This document shows, one piece after another, positions 20,089-29,927 of a stretch of 47,077 nucleotides of DNA. This DNA comes from Desulfobacterales bacterium HSG2 (lineage in GTDB: Bacteria > Desulfobacterota > Desulfobacteria > Desulfobacterales > 4be13): positions 1 through 47,077 of the forward strand of contig JAUCGI010000019.1 in the NCBI GenBank assembly GCA_030378035.1, given 5' to 3'. Position 1 is the stretch's first letter. Every line of letters starts with the position of its first letter. The translations under genes and the position numbers were made by a program. A model generated the notes under the pieces. The model was not told the DNA's origin. It was given only the letters and a program-made list of their open reading frames with translations, and did no database searches.

Positions 20089-23000
20089 TTTCTGCCCCAG
20101 TTTTAGCAGAACAGATAACGCCCCTTCCGTATCCAGTGCGCTCATGGCTTTTCTCAGTGCGACTTTCTCCTGCCGGAATTCTGAATCCGAAAGCAGACTC
20201 AGCAGAGTATCCAGAAGTCGCCAGCCGCGGGAGCGGTTCTTTTCAAGGAGGGCGGCCATCTCCGTCAGAATTTCCCGGGCCTGAGACATATCCGCTTCCT
20301 TATCCTCCTCCTGACAGGCTGTTTCTGTGGATTCCTCATCCGGATTCAGGGTTTTCAGCGCATCGGTGAACTGCGCCAGTTTCCGGGCAAACACCTCCAG
20401 CAGAGATCGGGCCTCCTCTGTTTTCTCCTGTCTGAGGGCGGTGTCCAGTTCCCGCGCCGCGGCGAAAAGCGCATCCGCGCACAGATTGCCCGAAACCCCC
20501 TTTATGGCGTGGGTCAGTTTTTGGGCATCCCGGAGCTTTTCCCGGTCCAGAAGCGTTCCGATTTCGGCGGCCGCGTGTTCGTACTTTTCCAGGAAACTCC
20601 CCAGCATCATCCTCAGCAGCCCGGCGTCGCCCCTGACCCGTCTCAGGGCGGCTTTCAGATCGATGCCGGGCAGGTCGTCCGGAAGCCCCGCCCCGGATTC
20701 GGGCGTCAGTTTTTCACGCTTCTGAAACCCTTCGGGAACCTCCCTTTTCCCGGGTTTTATCCATTTGCAGAGAACCGCGTACAACCGCTGTTCGTCAACG
20801 GGCTTGGTCAGATAGTCGTTCATGCCGGCATCCAGACATTTCTCCCGGTCTCCCTTCATGGCATGGGCGGTCATGGCTATGACCGGCAGATCGTCAAATT
20901 CCGGTCTCCCGCGTATGATCCGCGTGGCCTCGTGTCCGTCCATCTCCGGCATCTCGATGTCCATCAGCACAATGTCATACAGATGTGCCGCATCACCGGC
21001 CCCGGTTCCCAGCATTTCCACCGCTTCCCGGCCGTTTTCAGCCACGTCAATGATCAGTCCGGCCCCCTCCAGCATGGCAACCGCGACATTTCGGTTGATT
21101 TCATTGTCTTCGGCCAGCAGAACCCTGGCTCCCCTGATGTCAGCGAGGGATTCGGAACTGGCATGTTCTGTCTCAGTTTTCTCCCGCGGCACCAGCGCGT
21201 CCTCACAACCGAAAACCTCCATGACCGAGTTGAACATCTCGGACGAGCTGACAGGCTTCTGAAGGAAAGCGTCTATTCCGGTCTCTCCGGCTTTTGCCCG
21301 CCGGAAAACCTCCCCGCGTCCGTACATGGTCACCATGATGATCCTCGGCATGGCCCCCTCTCTCACAAACAGGGGATCGGTTCTGATCTGCCGGACAACC
21401 CCGAACCCGTCCGTGTCCGGCATCCTCCAGTCCAGGATAACCAGGTCGTAAGGCTTATCATACAACGCTTCTCTCAGTTTGTCAAGGGCATCCTTTCCCG
21501 AATCCGCAACCGTCACCTGAAAGCTGCCGAACGCCTCAAGCATGTCCCTGAAAATGATCCGGGCCGCCTCGCTGTCATCGACCACCAGCACTTTCAGACC
21601 TCTCACATCCTCGGGGACAAGCAGGACACGCCGCCTTTCCTCGGACTGAAGTGTGAAAGGAAGCGTGAAATAAAAGGTGCTTCCCCCTCCCTCTTCTTCT
21701 TCGGCAGGCTCAGACACCACGGCAAGCTCAGACACCGCGGCAGGCTCAGACACCGCGGCAGGCTCAGACACCGCGGCAGGCTCAGACACCACGGTGCTTT
21801 CCGCCCATATCCGCCCCCCCATCAGGCTCACCAGTTGCCGGCAGATGGAGAGACCCAGACCTGTGCCTCCGTATTTCCGTGTCACGGAACCGTCCGCCTG
21901 GGTGAAGGGCCGGAACATGCCTTCGATCTTTTCCGGAGAGATTCCGATCCCGGTGTCCCGGACAGAGAAAAGAAGCTCCGTCTCGTTCTCAGGCATCGGT
22001 CTGTCAGTCACCCGAACCCTGATGACAATCTCACCCCTTTCCGTGAATTTGACCGCGTTGCCCACCAGGTTGATGAGGATCTGGTTCAGCCGGAGCGGAT
22101 CACCTCTCAGGGACAGGGGAACCGCTTTGTCAATGACATAAAACAGCTCGACATCCTTCTCGGCGGCTTTCTCCCCGATGATATCGGCGACCCTGCTGAT
22201 TACATGATTCAGCATGAAGTCCGTAGTGTCAGTTTCCAGTTTTCCCTCCTCGATTTTGGAAAAATCAAGGATGTCGTTAATGATGTCCAGGAGATGATCG
22301 GAAGATTCGCGGACCTTTTTCAAATAATCCTCCTGCCGGGAGGTCAGGTCCGATTTGAGAACCAGACCGGTCAGGCCGATGATGCCGTTCATGGGTGTCC
22401 TGATCTCATGGCTCATTCTGGCAAGAAACTCACTCTTGGCCCGGCTGGCAGCCCTGGCCTCTTCCGTGCTTTTCGCCAGATTCCTGGTCCTTTCATCCAC
22501 CAGTTCTTCCAGACGGACGTTTACGGCGGACAGTCTGTCCTCGGTTTTCTTCCGTTCGCTGATATCGGTAACGGAAACCAGGACTCTGGAGAATGTCTCC
22601 TCATGTCCCGGAGAAACCTGCCACCGGAGGCTGACATACCGGGGGATTCCGTCCAGAGTCCGAACAACCGCATCTGTCTCCATCTGATGCCTGCCTTCCC
22701 GGATTGCCACAATCTCTTTCCGGAATGCCTGATAGGAGTCCGGGGTGAAGACTGCCGCAAGGTTTTCAAGCAGTTCCTCCCTGGTCTCCGCGCCGTGGAG
22801 CTTCAGAGAGGCCCGGTTGATGTCAATGATTCTGACGAGTTCGGCACACCGGGAGAGCACTTCCGGGTGATCTGTCAGATACTGATCAAAGTTGTCGCCA
22901 AAATCATCTTCCAGGCTTCGGAGATAGGATTTTACCTCGGAGAAGTCTTCTTCCCACAGAGAGACCGGACTGTTTTCAAACAGGTTGCGGAAGCGTTCCT

Positions 23001-25512
23001 CGCTTTTCCTCAGTTCTTCTTCCGCTTTTTTACGCTCCGCGGTTTCATTGTTTAACCTGATATGGAATCCGACGCGGGCGAGGAGCTCGTCTTTCATGAA
23101 CGGTTTTGTCAGATAATCGTTTGCCCCCGCCTCAAAGCCCGCAACCAGGTCTTCGACTCGGTTTCTCGCTGTCAGCATCATCACGGGCAGTTCGTCAGGC
23201 CTGTAACGCTCTCTCAGATGACGGCACACTTCGTACCCTGACATTCCGGGCATCATGATATCCAAGAGAACGAGATCGAACTCCTGACCGCTTTCAACAG
23301 CGTCGAGCGCCTCTCTGCCGTTGGAAGCCGGAATGACCGAATAGTACTCCGAAGCAAGCTGGTTCCTCAGAACCTGAAGGTTGACCGGTTCGTCATCAAC
23401 CACCAGTATCCTGCACAGAGAACCGTGGCAGAGATGTTCCGGCGGAACGTCCGTGACAGCAAATTTCTCCGCAGCTTCCGTGTATCTGATTTCCTCGGGC
23501 TGTACCGACATTCCGGTATCTTTTCCGAGAATATCCGCGGCCTGCACTGCTTCGGCCCTGTCCTCGGAGACTGGCAGCGTGAAGGTGAAGTGCGAACCTT
23601 TTCCCGGGACTGACTCCGCCCGGATATGTCCGCCGTGCAGTTCCACCAGATTTCTGGTGACAGCCAGCCCCAGGCCTGTTCCGCCGTATTCCCGCGCTGT
23701 CGAACCGTCGGCCTGCTCAAAGGACCCGAATATTCTCTCAAGGCTCGCCTCCGGAATGCCGATTCCCGTGTCGGAGACAGTGACGGCCAGATATTCATCC
23801 CGGACCCCGGCGGACACGGAGACCGTTCCCGCATCGGTGAATTTGACCGCGTTGCCGACCAAGTTGTGCAGAATCTGCTGCACCCGGTTCTCATCGGCAT
23901 GGGCGGCGGGGAGGTCGGCCCCGATCTGATTGACAAGCCGGATATCCCTGCTGCCGACAAGCGTCTGTGACAGCATGAGAACCACATTGGTGACGGACCG
24001 CATGTCCAGGGGCCTCATGCGAAGCTGAATGTCGCGCTGTCTCAGCTCGGAGAAATCGAGTATGTCACTGACCAGACTGGTCAGCCTGCGCCCGCTTGAA
24101 ACGATTAGCGAAAGGTTGTATCGCTGCTCCTCCGTCAGCGGCCCGACTGCCCCGTCAAGCATGGAGTCGGCAATGCCGATGATGCCGTTGAGCGGGGTAC
24201 GCAGCTCATGGGAGGTGTTGGCCAGAAACTCATCTTTGAGTTTGTCGGCCTGTCTCAGTTTTTCATTTTGTTCCTCAATCTGCTCAAAGCTCTTTCTCAG
24301 ATTCCCATTCATCTGGTTGAAGTCCTGTGCCAGTTGTCCGATTTCATCATCCGAAACAACAGGGACCTGCAATGACAGGTCATTTTCCTGTGTAATCCGC
24401 CGCACAGCGCGAGTCAGCATTTCAATGGGTTTGCTTATGGAGGCGGTCAGAAAAAAAACAACAGGTATGGAAACCAGTATGCACCCCATTCCCACCATAC
24501 TTAGCAGCAGAATCATCTGAAAGGTGTTTTTTTTGGCTATGTCCATGGAATACAATGTCTGAATGCTGCCGATCAGTCCCGAATCAGCGTAAACAGGCAC
24601 GAGTCCCTGATAATAGTCAGTCTCCCCGACAGTGGCATAACCGAAGATCATTTCCTGTTTCCTGATATCCCGGCCCTGTCCGGAGGCATCGAATTTAATA
24701 TCAGGCGTTTTCTGATCTGCCAGCACACCCACACTGAGTTTCTGTCTGAGAAAAACATTTATCTTCGTATCTGTCAGATAAGACAGTTTCTCAACAAAGG
24801 ACTGATCAAGAACCTGAACCACTTTTACAAAACCGACAGGTTGTTTTTCAATTTTCATTTTTTGAATATCGAACAGACTCCTCATTATCGGAGCATAAGC
24901 AATAAGACCGATAAAATTATCCACAAGTTCAAACCTGACGGTTTCCTTTTTGGGAATATCTCCTTCAAAGTGTGTCTGAATCTCCTTCAGTTCTTTGACA
25001 ACTCTGCCTGATATGCTGCTGACAGCATCCAAATTTTTTTCGTGTTCCACCGGAATTTTTCTGTATCCGTGTTCATTGGCAGGCAATATCTGACGATAGC
25101 CCACAAACCCGCCTTTCGGCGCAAAATAGCTGAAAGCGACAATATCGCCCTCAATATCATAAATGGCAATTTTTCCTGATTTGCTTGTCACGCCGATATT
25201 ATAAATGTCAGCAATAATCTGATGGCGTGTATGCATGGTCAGTGATATGTCATCTTCAAATTTATACTCCTGCAAAAGACTGAGTTTTGTGCCCATCTCA
25301 TTCATCTCTGTCACTTGCCTGGCATTGGACAAAACCTTTTCCCGTCTGAGCATAATGTCATCTGCCACAATGTCAAAAGCATGTTGGAGACGCTGATTGG
25401 ATTCATTCTTATTTTGCCTGTTGACAATCACGGATACAATTATGATTGAGGTCAGCATGGTAAAAACCACCATGCCCAGCATACTGATGGTGAATCGCCA
25501 TTTGATATTCAT
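20077..25512 (-). CDS. Gene K: giant double hybrid histidine kinase (two kinase cores, three receivers, HPt)
   Basis: An 1811-residue membrane protein. Seen: TM1 (about 8-30), long Cache-like periplasmic region (31-330), TM2 (about 332-356), HAMP (357-408), kinase core 1 (SHELRTP, H435), receiver 1 (D751, [11 protein letters not shown]), PAS (about 840-987), coiled coil, kinase core 2 (SHEIRTP, H1035), receiver 2 (about D1361), receiver 3 (about D1518), HPt (about H1668) and helical tail ending KLDV. Core 1 and receiver 1 match the first half of gene N; PAS matches F; the last about 780 residues match M almost throughout. It therefore reads as a sensor kinase and an HPt kinase fused in one chain. 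Five [13 protein letters not shown]-like units lie in the second ATPase domain. The start at 25512 follows AGGAGG; an ATG ten codons upstream is less likely. Confidence 0.95.
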   Translation of the reverse strand: MNIKWRFTISMLGMVVFTMLTSIIIVSVIVNRQNKNESNQRLQHAFDIVADDIMLRREKVLSNARQVTEMNEMGTKLSLLQEYKFEDDISLTMHTRHQIIADIYNIGVTSKSGKIAIYDIEGDIVAFSYFAPKGGFVGYRQILPANEHGYRKIPVEHEKNLDAVSSISGRVVKELKEIQTHFEGDIPKKETVRFELVDNFIGLIAYAPIMRSLFDIQKMKIEKQPVGFVKVVQVLDQSFVEKLSYLTDTKINVFLRQKLSVGVLADQKTPDIKFDASGQGRDIRKQEMIFGYATVGETDYYQGLVPVYADSGLIGSIQTLYSMDIAKKNTFQMILLLSMVGMGCILVSIPVVFFLTASISKPIEMLTRAVRRITQENDLSLQVPVVSDDEIGQLAQDFNQMNGNLRKSFEQIEEQNEKLRQADKLKDEFLANTSHELRTPLNGIIGIADSMLDGAVGPLTEEQRYNLSLIVSSGRRLTSLVSDILDFSELRQRDIQLRMRPLDMRSVTNVVLMLSQTLVGSRDIRLVNQIGADLPAAHADENRVQQILHNLVGNAVKFTDAGTVSVSAGVRDEYLAVTVSDTGIGIPEASLERIFGSFEQADGSTAREYGGTGLGLAVTRNLVELHGGHIRAESVPGKGSHFTFTLPVSEDRAEAVQAADILGKDTGMSVQPEEIRYTEAAEKFAVTDVPPEHLCHGSLCRILVVDDEPVNLQVLRNQLASEYYSVIPASNGREALDAVESGQEFDLVLLDIMMPGMSGYEVCRHLRERYRPDELPVMMLTARNRVEDLVAGFEAGANDYLTKPFMKDELLARVGFHIRLNNETAERKKAEEELRKSEERFRNLFENSPVSLWEEDFSEVKSYLRSLEDDFGDNFDQYLTDHPEVLSRCAELVRIIDINRASLKLHGAETREELLENLAAVFTPDSYQAFRKEIVAIREGRHQMETDAVVRTLDGIPRYVSLRWQVSPGHEETFSRVLVSVTDISERKKTEDRLSAVNVRLEELVDERTRNLAKSTEEARAASRAKSEFLARMSHEIRTPMNGIIGLTGLVLKSDLTSRQEDYLKKVRESSDHLLDIINDILDFSKIEEGKLETDTTDFMLNHVISRVADIIGEKAAEKDVELFYVIDKAVPLSLRGDPLRLNQILINLVGNAVKFTERGEIVIRVRVTDRPMPENETELLFSVRDTGIGISPEKIEGMFRPFTQADGSVTRKYGGTGLGLSICRQLVSLMGGRIWAESTVVSEPAAVSEPAAVSEPAAVSELAVVSEPAEEEEGGGSTFYFTLPFTLQSEERRRVLLVPEDVRGLKVLVVDDSEAARIIFRDMLEAFGSFQVTVADSGKDALDKLREALYDKPYDLVILDWRMPDTDGFGVVRQIRTDPLFVREGAMPRIIMVTMYGRGEVFRRAKAGETGIDAFLQKPVSSSEMFNSVMEVFGCEDALVPREKTETEHASSESLADIRGARVLLAEDNEINRNVAVAMLEGAGLIIDVAENGREAVEMLGTGAGDAAHLYDIVLMDIEMPEMDGHEATRIIRGRPEFDDLPVIAMTAHAMKGDREKCLDAGMNDYLTKPVDEQRLYAVLCKWIKPGKREVPEGFQKREKLTPESGAGLPDDLPGIDLKAALRRVRGDAGLLRMMLGSFLEKYEHAAAEIGTLLDREKLRDAQKLTHAIKGVSGNLCADALFAAARELDTALRQEKTEEARSLLEVFARKLAQFTDALKTLNPDEESTETACQEEDKEADMSQAREILTEMAALLEKNRSRGWRLLDTLLSLLSDSEFRQEKVALRKAMSALDTEGALSVLLKLGQKLDV
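21682..21789 (-). repeat. In-frame VSEPAA repeat in the second ATPase domain of gene K
   Basis: Longest copy: three VSEPAA, one VSELAV and one VSEPAEEEE unit, then GGG. Confidence 0.92.
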
Positions 25513-25573
25513 AAATCCTCCTATATGCCTGATTCGGATCACGGAACTTATTTATCTGCCGAAATAATCGCAT

Positions 25574-25704
25574 CTAAGTACAGGGCAAAAAGTGGATTCC
25601 GGGTCGGAACCCTTCGACAGGCTCAGGGAACGATTCCCGGCATTTCCGCCCGGAATGACAGAGTGCGTTTTTCAGACATCCGAAGTTTTTTGTCCTGTAC
25701 ACAG
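25574..25704. mobile_element. MITE-like inverted-repeat element, 131 bases, with 9-base flanking duplication
   Basis: Ends match as imperfect inverted repeats (CTaaGTACAGGgCAAAAA against CTgtGTACAGGaCAAAAA). The direct repeat TAATCGCAT flanks it exactly (25565-25573 and 25705-25713), as a target-site duplication would. Inside are GGATTCCGGGT and CCCGGAATGACA arms and the string CCTTCGACAGGCTCAGGGAA. No coding capacity. It lies between genes J and K. Confidence 0.75.
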
Positions 25705-25739
25705 TAATCGCATATAAATCGACGGATCAGTTTCAAGAG

Positions 25740-26978
25740 TCAAAATCCGCCAATTTTACAGCCTGTGGTTTTAGGATCACGAAAAGCTTTGGTAAACGGA
25801 ATCGTTCCAACCAGATCAAAAAAATCCCATGCATCATCTTTGGGACCGGGAACTTTGACCTGCACAATGTGAAGATCACTGACTTTCTGATGATTCTCAG
25901 CATAGATTTCCGAATGGCCGAATATATCTTTGAAAGCATGTCCTTCAAGAGCTTTGATTACCTTATGAGAATCTTTGCTTCCGACCCGTCTTACTGCATT
26001 AAGATATTGCCTTGCACCACTGTACATCATAGCTTGCACATAATACGGCGGGCGTTTGAATTCCTTTCTCCATGTACTGATGAAATCCGCTGATTCAGGA
26101 TTGCTCATATTGTGTTTCCAATACCATGGTGTGACAAAACGATCTCCTGCAAAGGCAGATGTGGCGGATTTTACTATGAACTCAAAAGTTACCGAACCAT
26201 GTAACACAGGTATCCCCATTTTTTTCAAACCGATTTCTTTTGCCTGTTTTGCAGCCATCATCTGATCTATCACAACGGTTATATTCAGGAGGGCATCCGG
26301 TTTGGTTTTCAGTGCAGCCAGAAAATATTGCGAGAAATCTTTTGTTCCTCTCGGAATCATGCTGTTTCCGGTATGCAGAAAATTTCCAGGCCTGAGGTGT
26401 TCAAGATAATTCCTGAGCATGGTATGACCCGCTGCATAATCCTGGGTAAAAGTGTATATGTGTCTTCCTTTTATCTGCTTTGTCATCCAATTTGCAAGAG
26501 CAGCAGAATACGCATAATTATTGAAACCCCACAAAAAGGTGTATCTGTTACATTTGTCTTCTATAAGTTGTGAGGTATATGCACTGCCAATTATTAACGG
26601 TTTTTTATAAGAAAGGGCTACTTTGCTTACTGCTATGGCAACGGATGACCATGGGGCACCCAGAATAACATCCGCTTTTTTGTGTTCGTATAATTCCTCA
26701 GCCATTTCCACAGCCATTGCCACCTGTCCCTTCATGTCACGAACAATCATTTCTATTTTCTTGCCTGCCCATTCTCCTCCGAAATCATGAATCGCCATTC
26801 TTACCGCATCAGGGTCAGTTCCGCACAAAACTCCGGCGGGACCGGTAATATCTGTCAGAACACCGATTTTCAGAGGCTCTTCTGCCTGCAAGTGCTGCCT
26901 GCTTTCTGCAAACAGAAATACAATAATAATGACCATTGTGAATTCTGCGATCTTCCATACTTTCCGATTTCCAAACAT
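25740..26978 (-). CDS. Gene J: periplasmic binding protein, Leu/Ile/Val type
   Basis: A 412-residue type I binding protein (Peripla_BP_6). The N terminus MFGNRKVWK, a hydrophobic core (about 12-24) and a polar stretch before AEEPLKIGVL form a signal peptide. Motifs are KIGVLTDITGPAG, VILGAPWSS and TQDYAAGHTM, typical of amide/urea or branched-chain amino-acid binders. The start at 26978 has AAGGAGG six bases upstream; an ATG ten codons earlier would place that site inside the gene. J is more distant from B and C than they are from each other. It stands 227 bases upstream of membrane kinase K, the gap holding a 131-base inverted-repeat element, and 107 bases after I. No transporter subunit is present, so a role as co-receptor for K is inferred. 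Confidence 0.92.
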   Translation of the reverse strand: MFGNRKVWKIAEFTMVIIIVFLFAESRQHLQAEEPLKIGVLTDITGPAGVLCGTDPDAVRMAIHDFGGEWAGKKIEMIVRDMKGQVAMAVEMAEELYEHKKADVILGAPWSSVAIAVSKVALSYKKPLIIGSAYTSQLIEDKCNRYTFLWGFNNYAYSAALANWMTKQIKGRHIYTFTQDYAAGHTMLRNYLEHLRPGNFLHTGNSMIPRGTKDFSQYFLAALKTKPDALLNITVVIDQMMAAKQAKEIGLKKMGIPVLHGSVTFEFIVKSATSAFAGDRFVTPWYWKHNMSNPESADFISTWRKEFKRPPYYVQAMMYSGARQYLNAVRRVGSKDSHKVIKALEGHAFKDIFGHSEIYAENHQKVSDLHIVQVKVPGPKDDAWDFFDLVGTIPFTKAFRDPKTTGCKIGGF

Positions 26979-27085
26979 GATTTCCTCCTTGTCAAAGTAA
27001 CATCGCATCCCACTGTGCCTGAACGGAATGCTCGGTTTGTGGCGGCGATTTTAAAGGTTTGTATTAAGTAATGCGACAAAAGTTT

Positions 27086-29926
27086 TTACCCGTTAGGCAA
27101 AGTCGATTTTATATTCATCAGAACAGAGATCCCCCCTTTCGTATCCAGTGCGGCCATGGCTTTTCTCAGTGCGGCTTTCTCCTGCCGGAATTCTGAATCC
27201 GGAAGCAGGTTCAGCAGAGGCTCCAGAAGCCGCCAGCCGTTCAGGCGGTTCTTTTCAAGCAGGGCAGTCATCTCCGTCAGAATTTCCCGGGCCTGAGACA
27301 GATCCGCTTCCTCATCCTGACAGGCTGTTTCTGTGGATTCCTCATCCGGATTCAGGGTTTTCAGCGCATCGGTGAACTGCGCCAGTTTCCGGGCAAACAC
27401 CTCCAGCAGAGACCGGGCCGCCTCTGTTTTCTCCTGTCTGAGGGCGGTGTCCAGATCCCGCGCCGCGGCGAAAAGCGCATCCGCGCACAGATTGCCCGAA
27501 ACCCCCTTTATGGCGTGGGTCAGTTTTTGGGCATCCCGGAGCTTTTCCCGGTCCAGAAGCGTTCCGATTTCGGCGGCCGCGTGTTCGTACTTTTCCAGGA
27601 AACTCCCCAGCATCATTCTCAGCAGCCCCGCGTCTCCCCTGACCCGTCTCAGGGCCGTTTTCAGATCGATGCCGGGCAGGTCGCCGGGAAGCCCCGCCCC
27701 GGATTCTGGTGTCCGTTTCTCAGGTTCCTGAAACCCTTCGGGAATCTCCCTTTTCCCGGGTTTTATCCATTTGCAGAGAACCGTGTACAGCCGCTCTTCG
27801 TCAACGGGCTTGGTCAGATAGTCGTTCATGCCCGCATCCAGACATTTCTCCCTGTCTCCCTTTATGGCATGGGCGGTCATGGCAATGACCGGCAGACCGT
27901 CAAATTCCGGTGTCCCGCGTATGATCCGCGTGGCCTCGTGTCCGTCCATCTCCGGCATCTCAATGTCCATCAGCACAAGGTCATACAAAGGTGCCGCATC
28001 ACCGGCCCCGGTTCCCGGCGTTCGACGACTCGACTGAGCTCGCCGAAGTCTGATCTCACGCCGAAGCATTTCCACCGCCTCCCGGCCGTTTTCCGCCACC
28101 TCCGTGATCAGTCCGGCCCCCTCCAGCATGGCAACCGCCACATTCCGGTTGATTTCATTGTCTTCGGCCAGCAGAATCCTGGCGCCCCTGATGCCCGCGA
28201 GGGATTCGGAACCGATTTCTTCTGTCTCGGTTTTCTTTCCGGGCACAAGGGCATCCTCACGGCCGAAGACCTCCATGACCGAGTTGAACATCTCGGACGA
28301 GCTGACAGGCTTCTGAAGGAAAGCGTCTATTCCGGTTTCTCCGGCTTTTGCCCGCCGGAAAACCTCCCCGCGTCCGTACATGGTCACCATGATGATCTTC
28401 GGCATGGCCCCCTCTCTCACAAACAGGGGATCGCTTCTGATCTGCCGGGCAACCCCGAACCCGTCCGTGTCCGGCATCCTCCAGTCCAGGATAACCAAGT
28501 CATAAGGCTTATCATATAACGCTCCTCTCAGTTTGTCAAGGGCTTCTTTTCCCGAAGATGCCAGCGTCACATGAAAGCTGTCAAACGCCTCAAGCATGTC
28601 CCTGAAAATGATCCGGGCCGCCTCGTCGTCATCGACCACCATCACCCTCAGGCCCCTCACATCCTCGGGGGCAAGCAGGACATGCCGCCTTTCCTCGGAC
28701 TGAAGTGCGAAGGGAAGGGTGAAACAGAAGGTGCTTCCCCCTCCCTCTTCGGCAGGCTCAGAGACCGCGGCAGGCTCAGAGACCGCGGCAGGCTCGGACA
28801 CCACGGTGCTTTCCGCCCATATACGCCCCCCCATCAGATTCACCAGTTGCCGGCAGATGGAGAGTCCCAGACCGGTGCCGCCGTATTTCCGTGTCACGGA
28901 ACCGTCCGCCTGGGTGAAGGGGTCGAACAGGGTCTCAATCTTTTCGGGAGAGATTCCGATCCCGGTATCCCGGACAGAGAAAAGAAGCTCCGTCTCGTTC
29001 TCAGGCATCGGTCTGTCAGTCACCCGCACCCTGATGACAATCTCACCCTTCTCCGTGAATTTGACCGCGTTGCCCACCAGGTTGATGAGGATCTGGTTCA
29101 GTCGGAGCGGATCACCTCTCAGGGACAGGGGAACCGCCTTGTCAATGATGTAAAACAGCCCGACATTTTTTTCGGCGGCTCTCTCCCCGATGATATCGGC
29201 CACTTTGCTGATCACATGGCTCAGCATGAAGTCCCTATCATCAATCTCCAGTTTTCCCTCCTCGATCCTGGAAAAATCAAGGATGTCGTTGATGATGTTC
29301 AGGAGATGAGCGGAAGATTCGCGGACTTTTTTCAGATAATCCTCCTGCCGGGGGGTCAGGTCCGATTTGAGAACCAGGCCAGTCAGACCGATGATGCCGT
29401 TCATCGGTGTTCTGATTTCATGGCTCATTCTGGCTAAAAACTCACTCTTGGCTTTGTTGGCGGCCCTGGCCTCTTCCGTGGTTTTTGCCAGGATCCGGAC
29501 TTTTTCCTCCAAGGTCTCATTTGCCTTTTGCAACTGGCGTTTCAGGGAATTAATGGTGAGATGCGTTTTCACCCGCGCGATCACTTCCTCCGCCTCGAAA
29601 GGTTTGGTCAGATAATCCACGCCGCCCGCGGAAAAAGCTCTCATCTTATCGCCGATTTCGTGTCTGGCGGTGATAAAAATGACAGGGATATCCCGTGTAC
29701 CCGGATCAGATTTTAACCGCTGACAGACTTCATAGCCGTCCATATCCGGCATTGTCACATCCAACAGAATCAGATCCGGGGGTTCTGTCTGAACCGCCAG
29801 CAGGGCACGGGTCCCGTTCGTGGCGAAATAAACCTGATAATCGTGCTCCGTGAGAAGATTTGTCAGCAGTTTCAGATTATTCACATTGTCATCAACTACC
29901 AGAATACGCGCTTTTGAATCATTCAT
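27086..29926 (-). CDS. Gene I: soluble receiver-led hybrid kinase with two further receivers and HPt
   Basis: A 946-residue protein. Seen: receiver 1 (DD at 12-13, D56, K108), short coiled coil, HisKA (SHEIRTP, H169), HATPase, receiver 2 (about D481, LDWRMP), receiver 3 (about D654, MDIEMP), HPt (about H804, [11 protein letters not shown]) and a helical tail. It is a close copy of gene R, but the PAS domain that R carries between the coiled coil and HisKA is absent, a clean loss or gain of about 150 residues. It shares with R a 16-residue insertion in receiver 3 (622-637), encoded at 28016-28063. The tail ends NIKSTLPNG, unlike the KLDV ends of its sisters, and no heptamer repeat follows. Translation probably couples to H, whose stop is one base upstream. 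Confidence 0.95.
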   Translation of the reverse strand: MNDSKARILVVDDNVNNLKLLTNLLTEHDYQVYFATNGTRALLAVQTEPPDLILLDVTMPDMDGYEVCQRLKSDPGTRDIPVIFITARHEIGDKMRAFSAGGVDYLTKPFEAEEVIARVKTHLTINSLKRQLQKANETLEEKVRILAKTTEEARAANKAKSEFLARMSHEIRTPMNGIIGLTGLVLKSDLTPRQEDYLKKVRESSAHLLNIINDILDFSRIEEGKLEIDDRDFMLSHVISKVADIIGERAAEKNVGLFYIIDKAVPLSLRGDPLRLNQILINLVGNAVKFTEKGEIVIRVRVTDRPMPENETELLFSVRDTGIGISPEKIETLFDPFTQADGSVTRKYGGTGLGLSICRQLVNLMGGRIWAESTVVSEPAAVSEPAAVSEPAEEGGGSTFCFTLPFALQSEERRHVLLAPEDVRGLRVMVVDDDEAARIIFRDMLEAFDSFHVTLASSGKEALDKLRGALYDKPYDLVILDWRMPDTDGFGVARQIRSDPLFVREGAMPKIIMVTMYGRGEVFRRAKAGETGIDAFLQKPVSSSEMFNSVMEVFGREDALVPGKKTETEEIGSESLAGIRGARILLAEDNEINRNVAVAMLEGAGLITEVAENGREAVEMLRREIRLRRAQSSRRTPGTGAGDAAPLYDLVLMDIEMPEMDGHEATRIIRGTPEFDGLPVIAMTAHAIKGDREKCLDAGMNDYLTKPVDEERLYTVLCKWIKPGKREIPEGFQEPEKRTPESGAGLPGDLPGIDLKTALRRVRGDAGLLRMMLGSFLEKYEHAAAEIGTLLDREKLRDAQKLTHAIKGVSGNLCADALFAAARDLDTALRQEKTEAARSLLEVFARKLAQFTDALKTLNPDEESTETACQDEEADLSQAREILTEMTALLEKNRLNGWRLLEPLLNLLPDSEFRQEKAALRKAMAALDTKGGISVLMNIKSTLPNG
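28016..28063 (-). repeat. 48-base in-frame insert in receiver 3 of gene I
   Basis: Second copy of the insert described at 1111-1158, with one residue changed (S to R) in the encoded segment. Confidence 0.85.
28736..28801 (-). repeat. In-frame VSEPAA repeat in the ATPase domain of gene I
   Basis: Two VSEPAA units and one VSEPAEE unit, then GGG, before STFCF. Confidence 0.92.
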
Positions 29927-29927
29927 C

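Noticed and set aside
20509-23055. 848-codon open frame on the plus strand opposite gene K
   Set aside because: It is antisense to a clear kinase and translates to mirror-image low-complexity sequence. Similar plus-strand frames lie opposite each paralogue at the same place, as expected from third-position GC bias.
25574-25704. Complete insertion sequence
   Set aside because: Ends and flanking duplication fit transposition, but 131 bases cannot encode a transposase.
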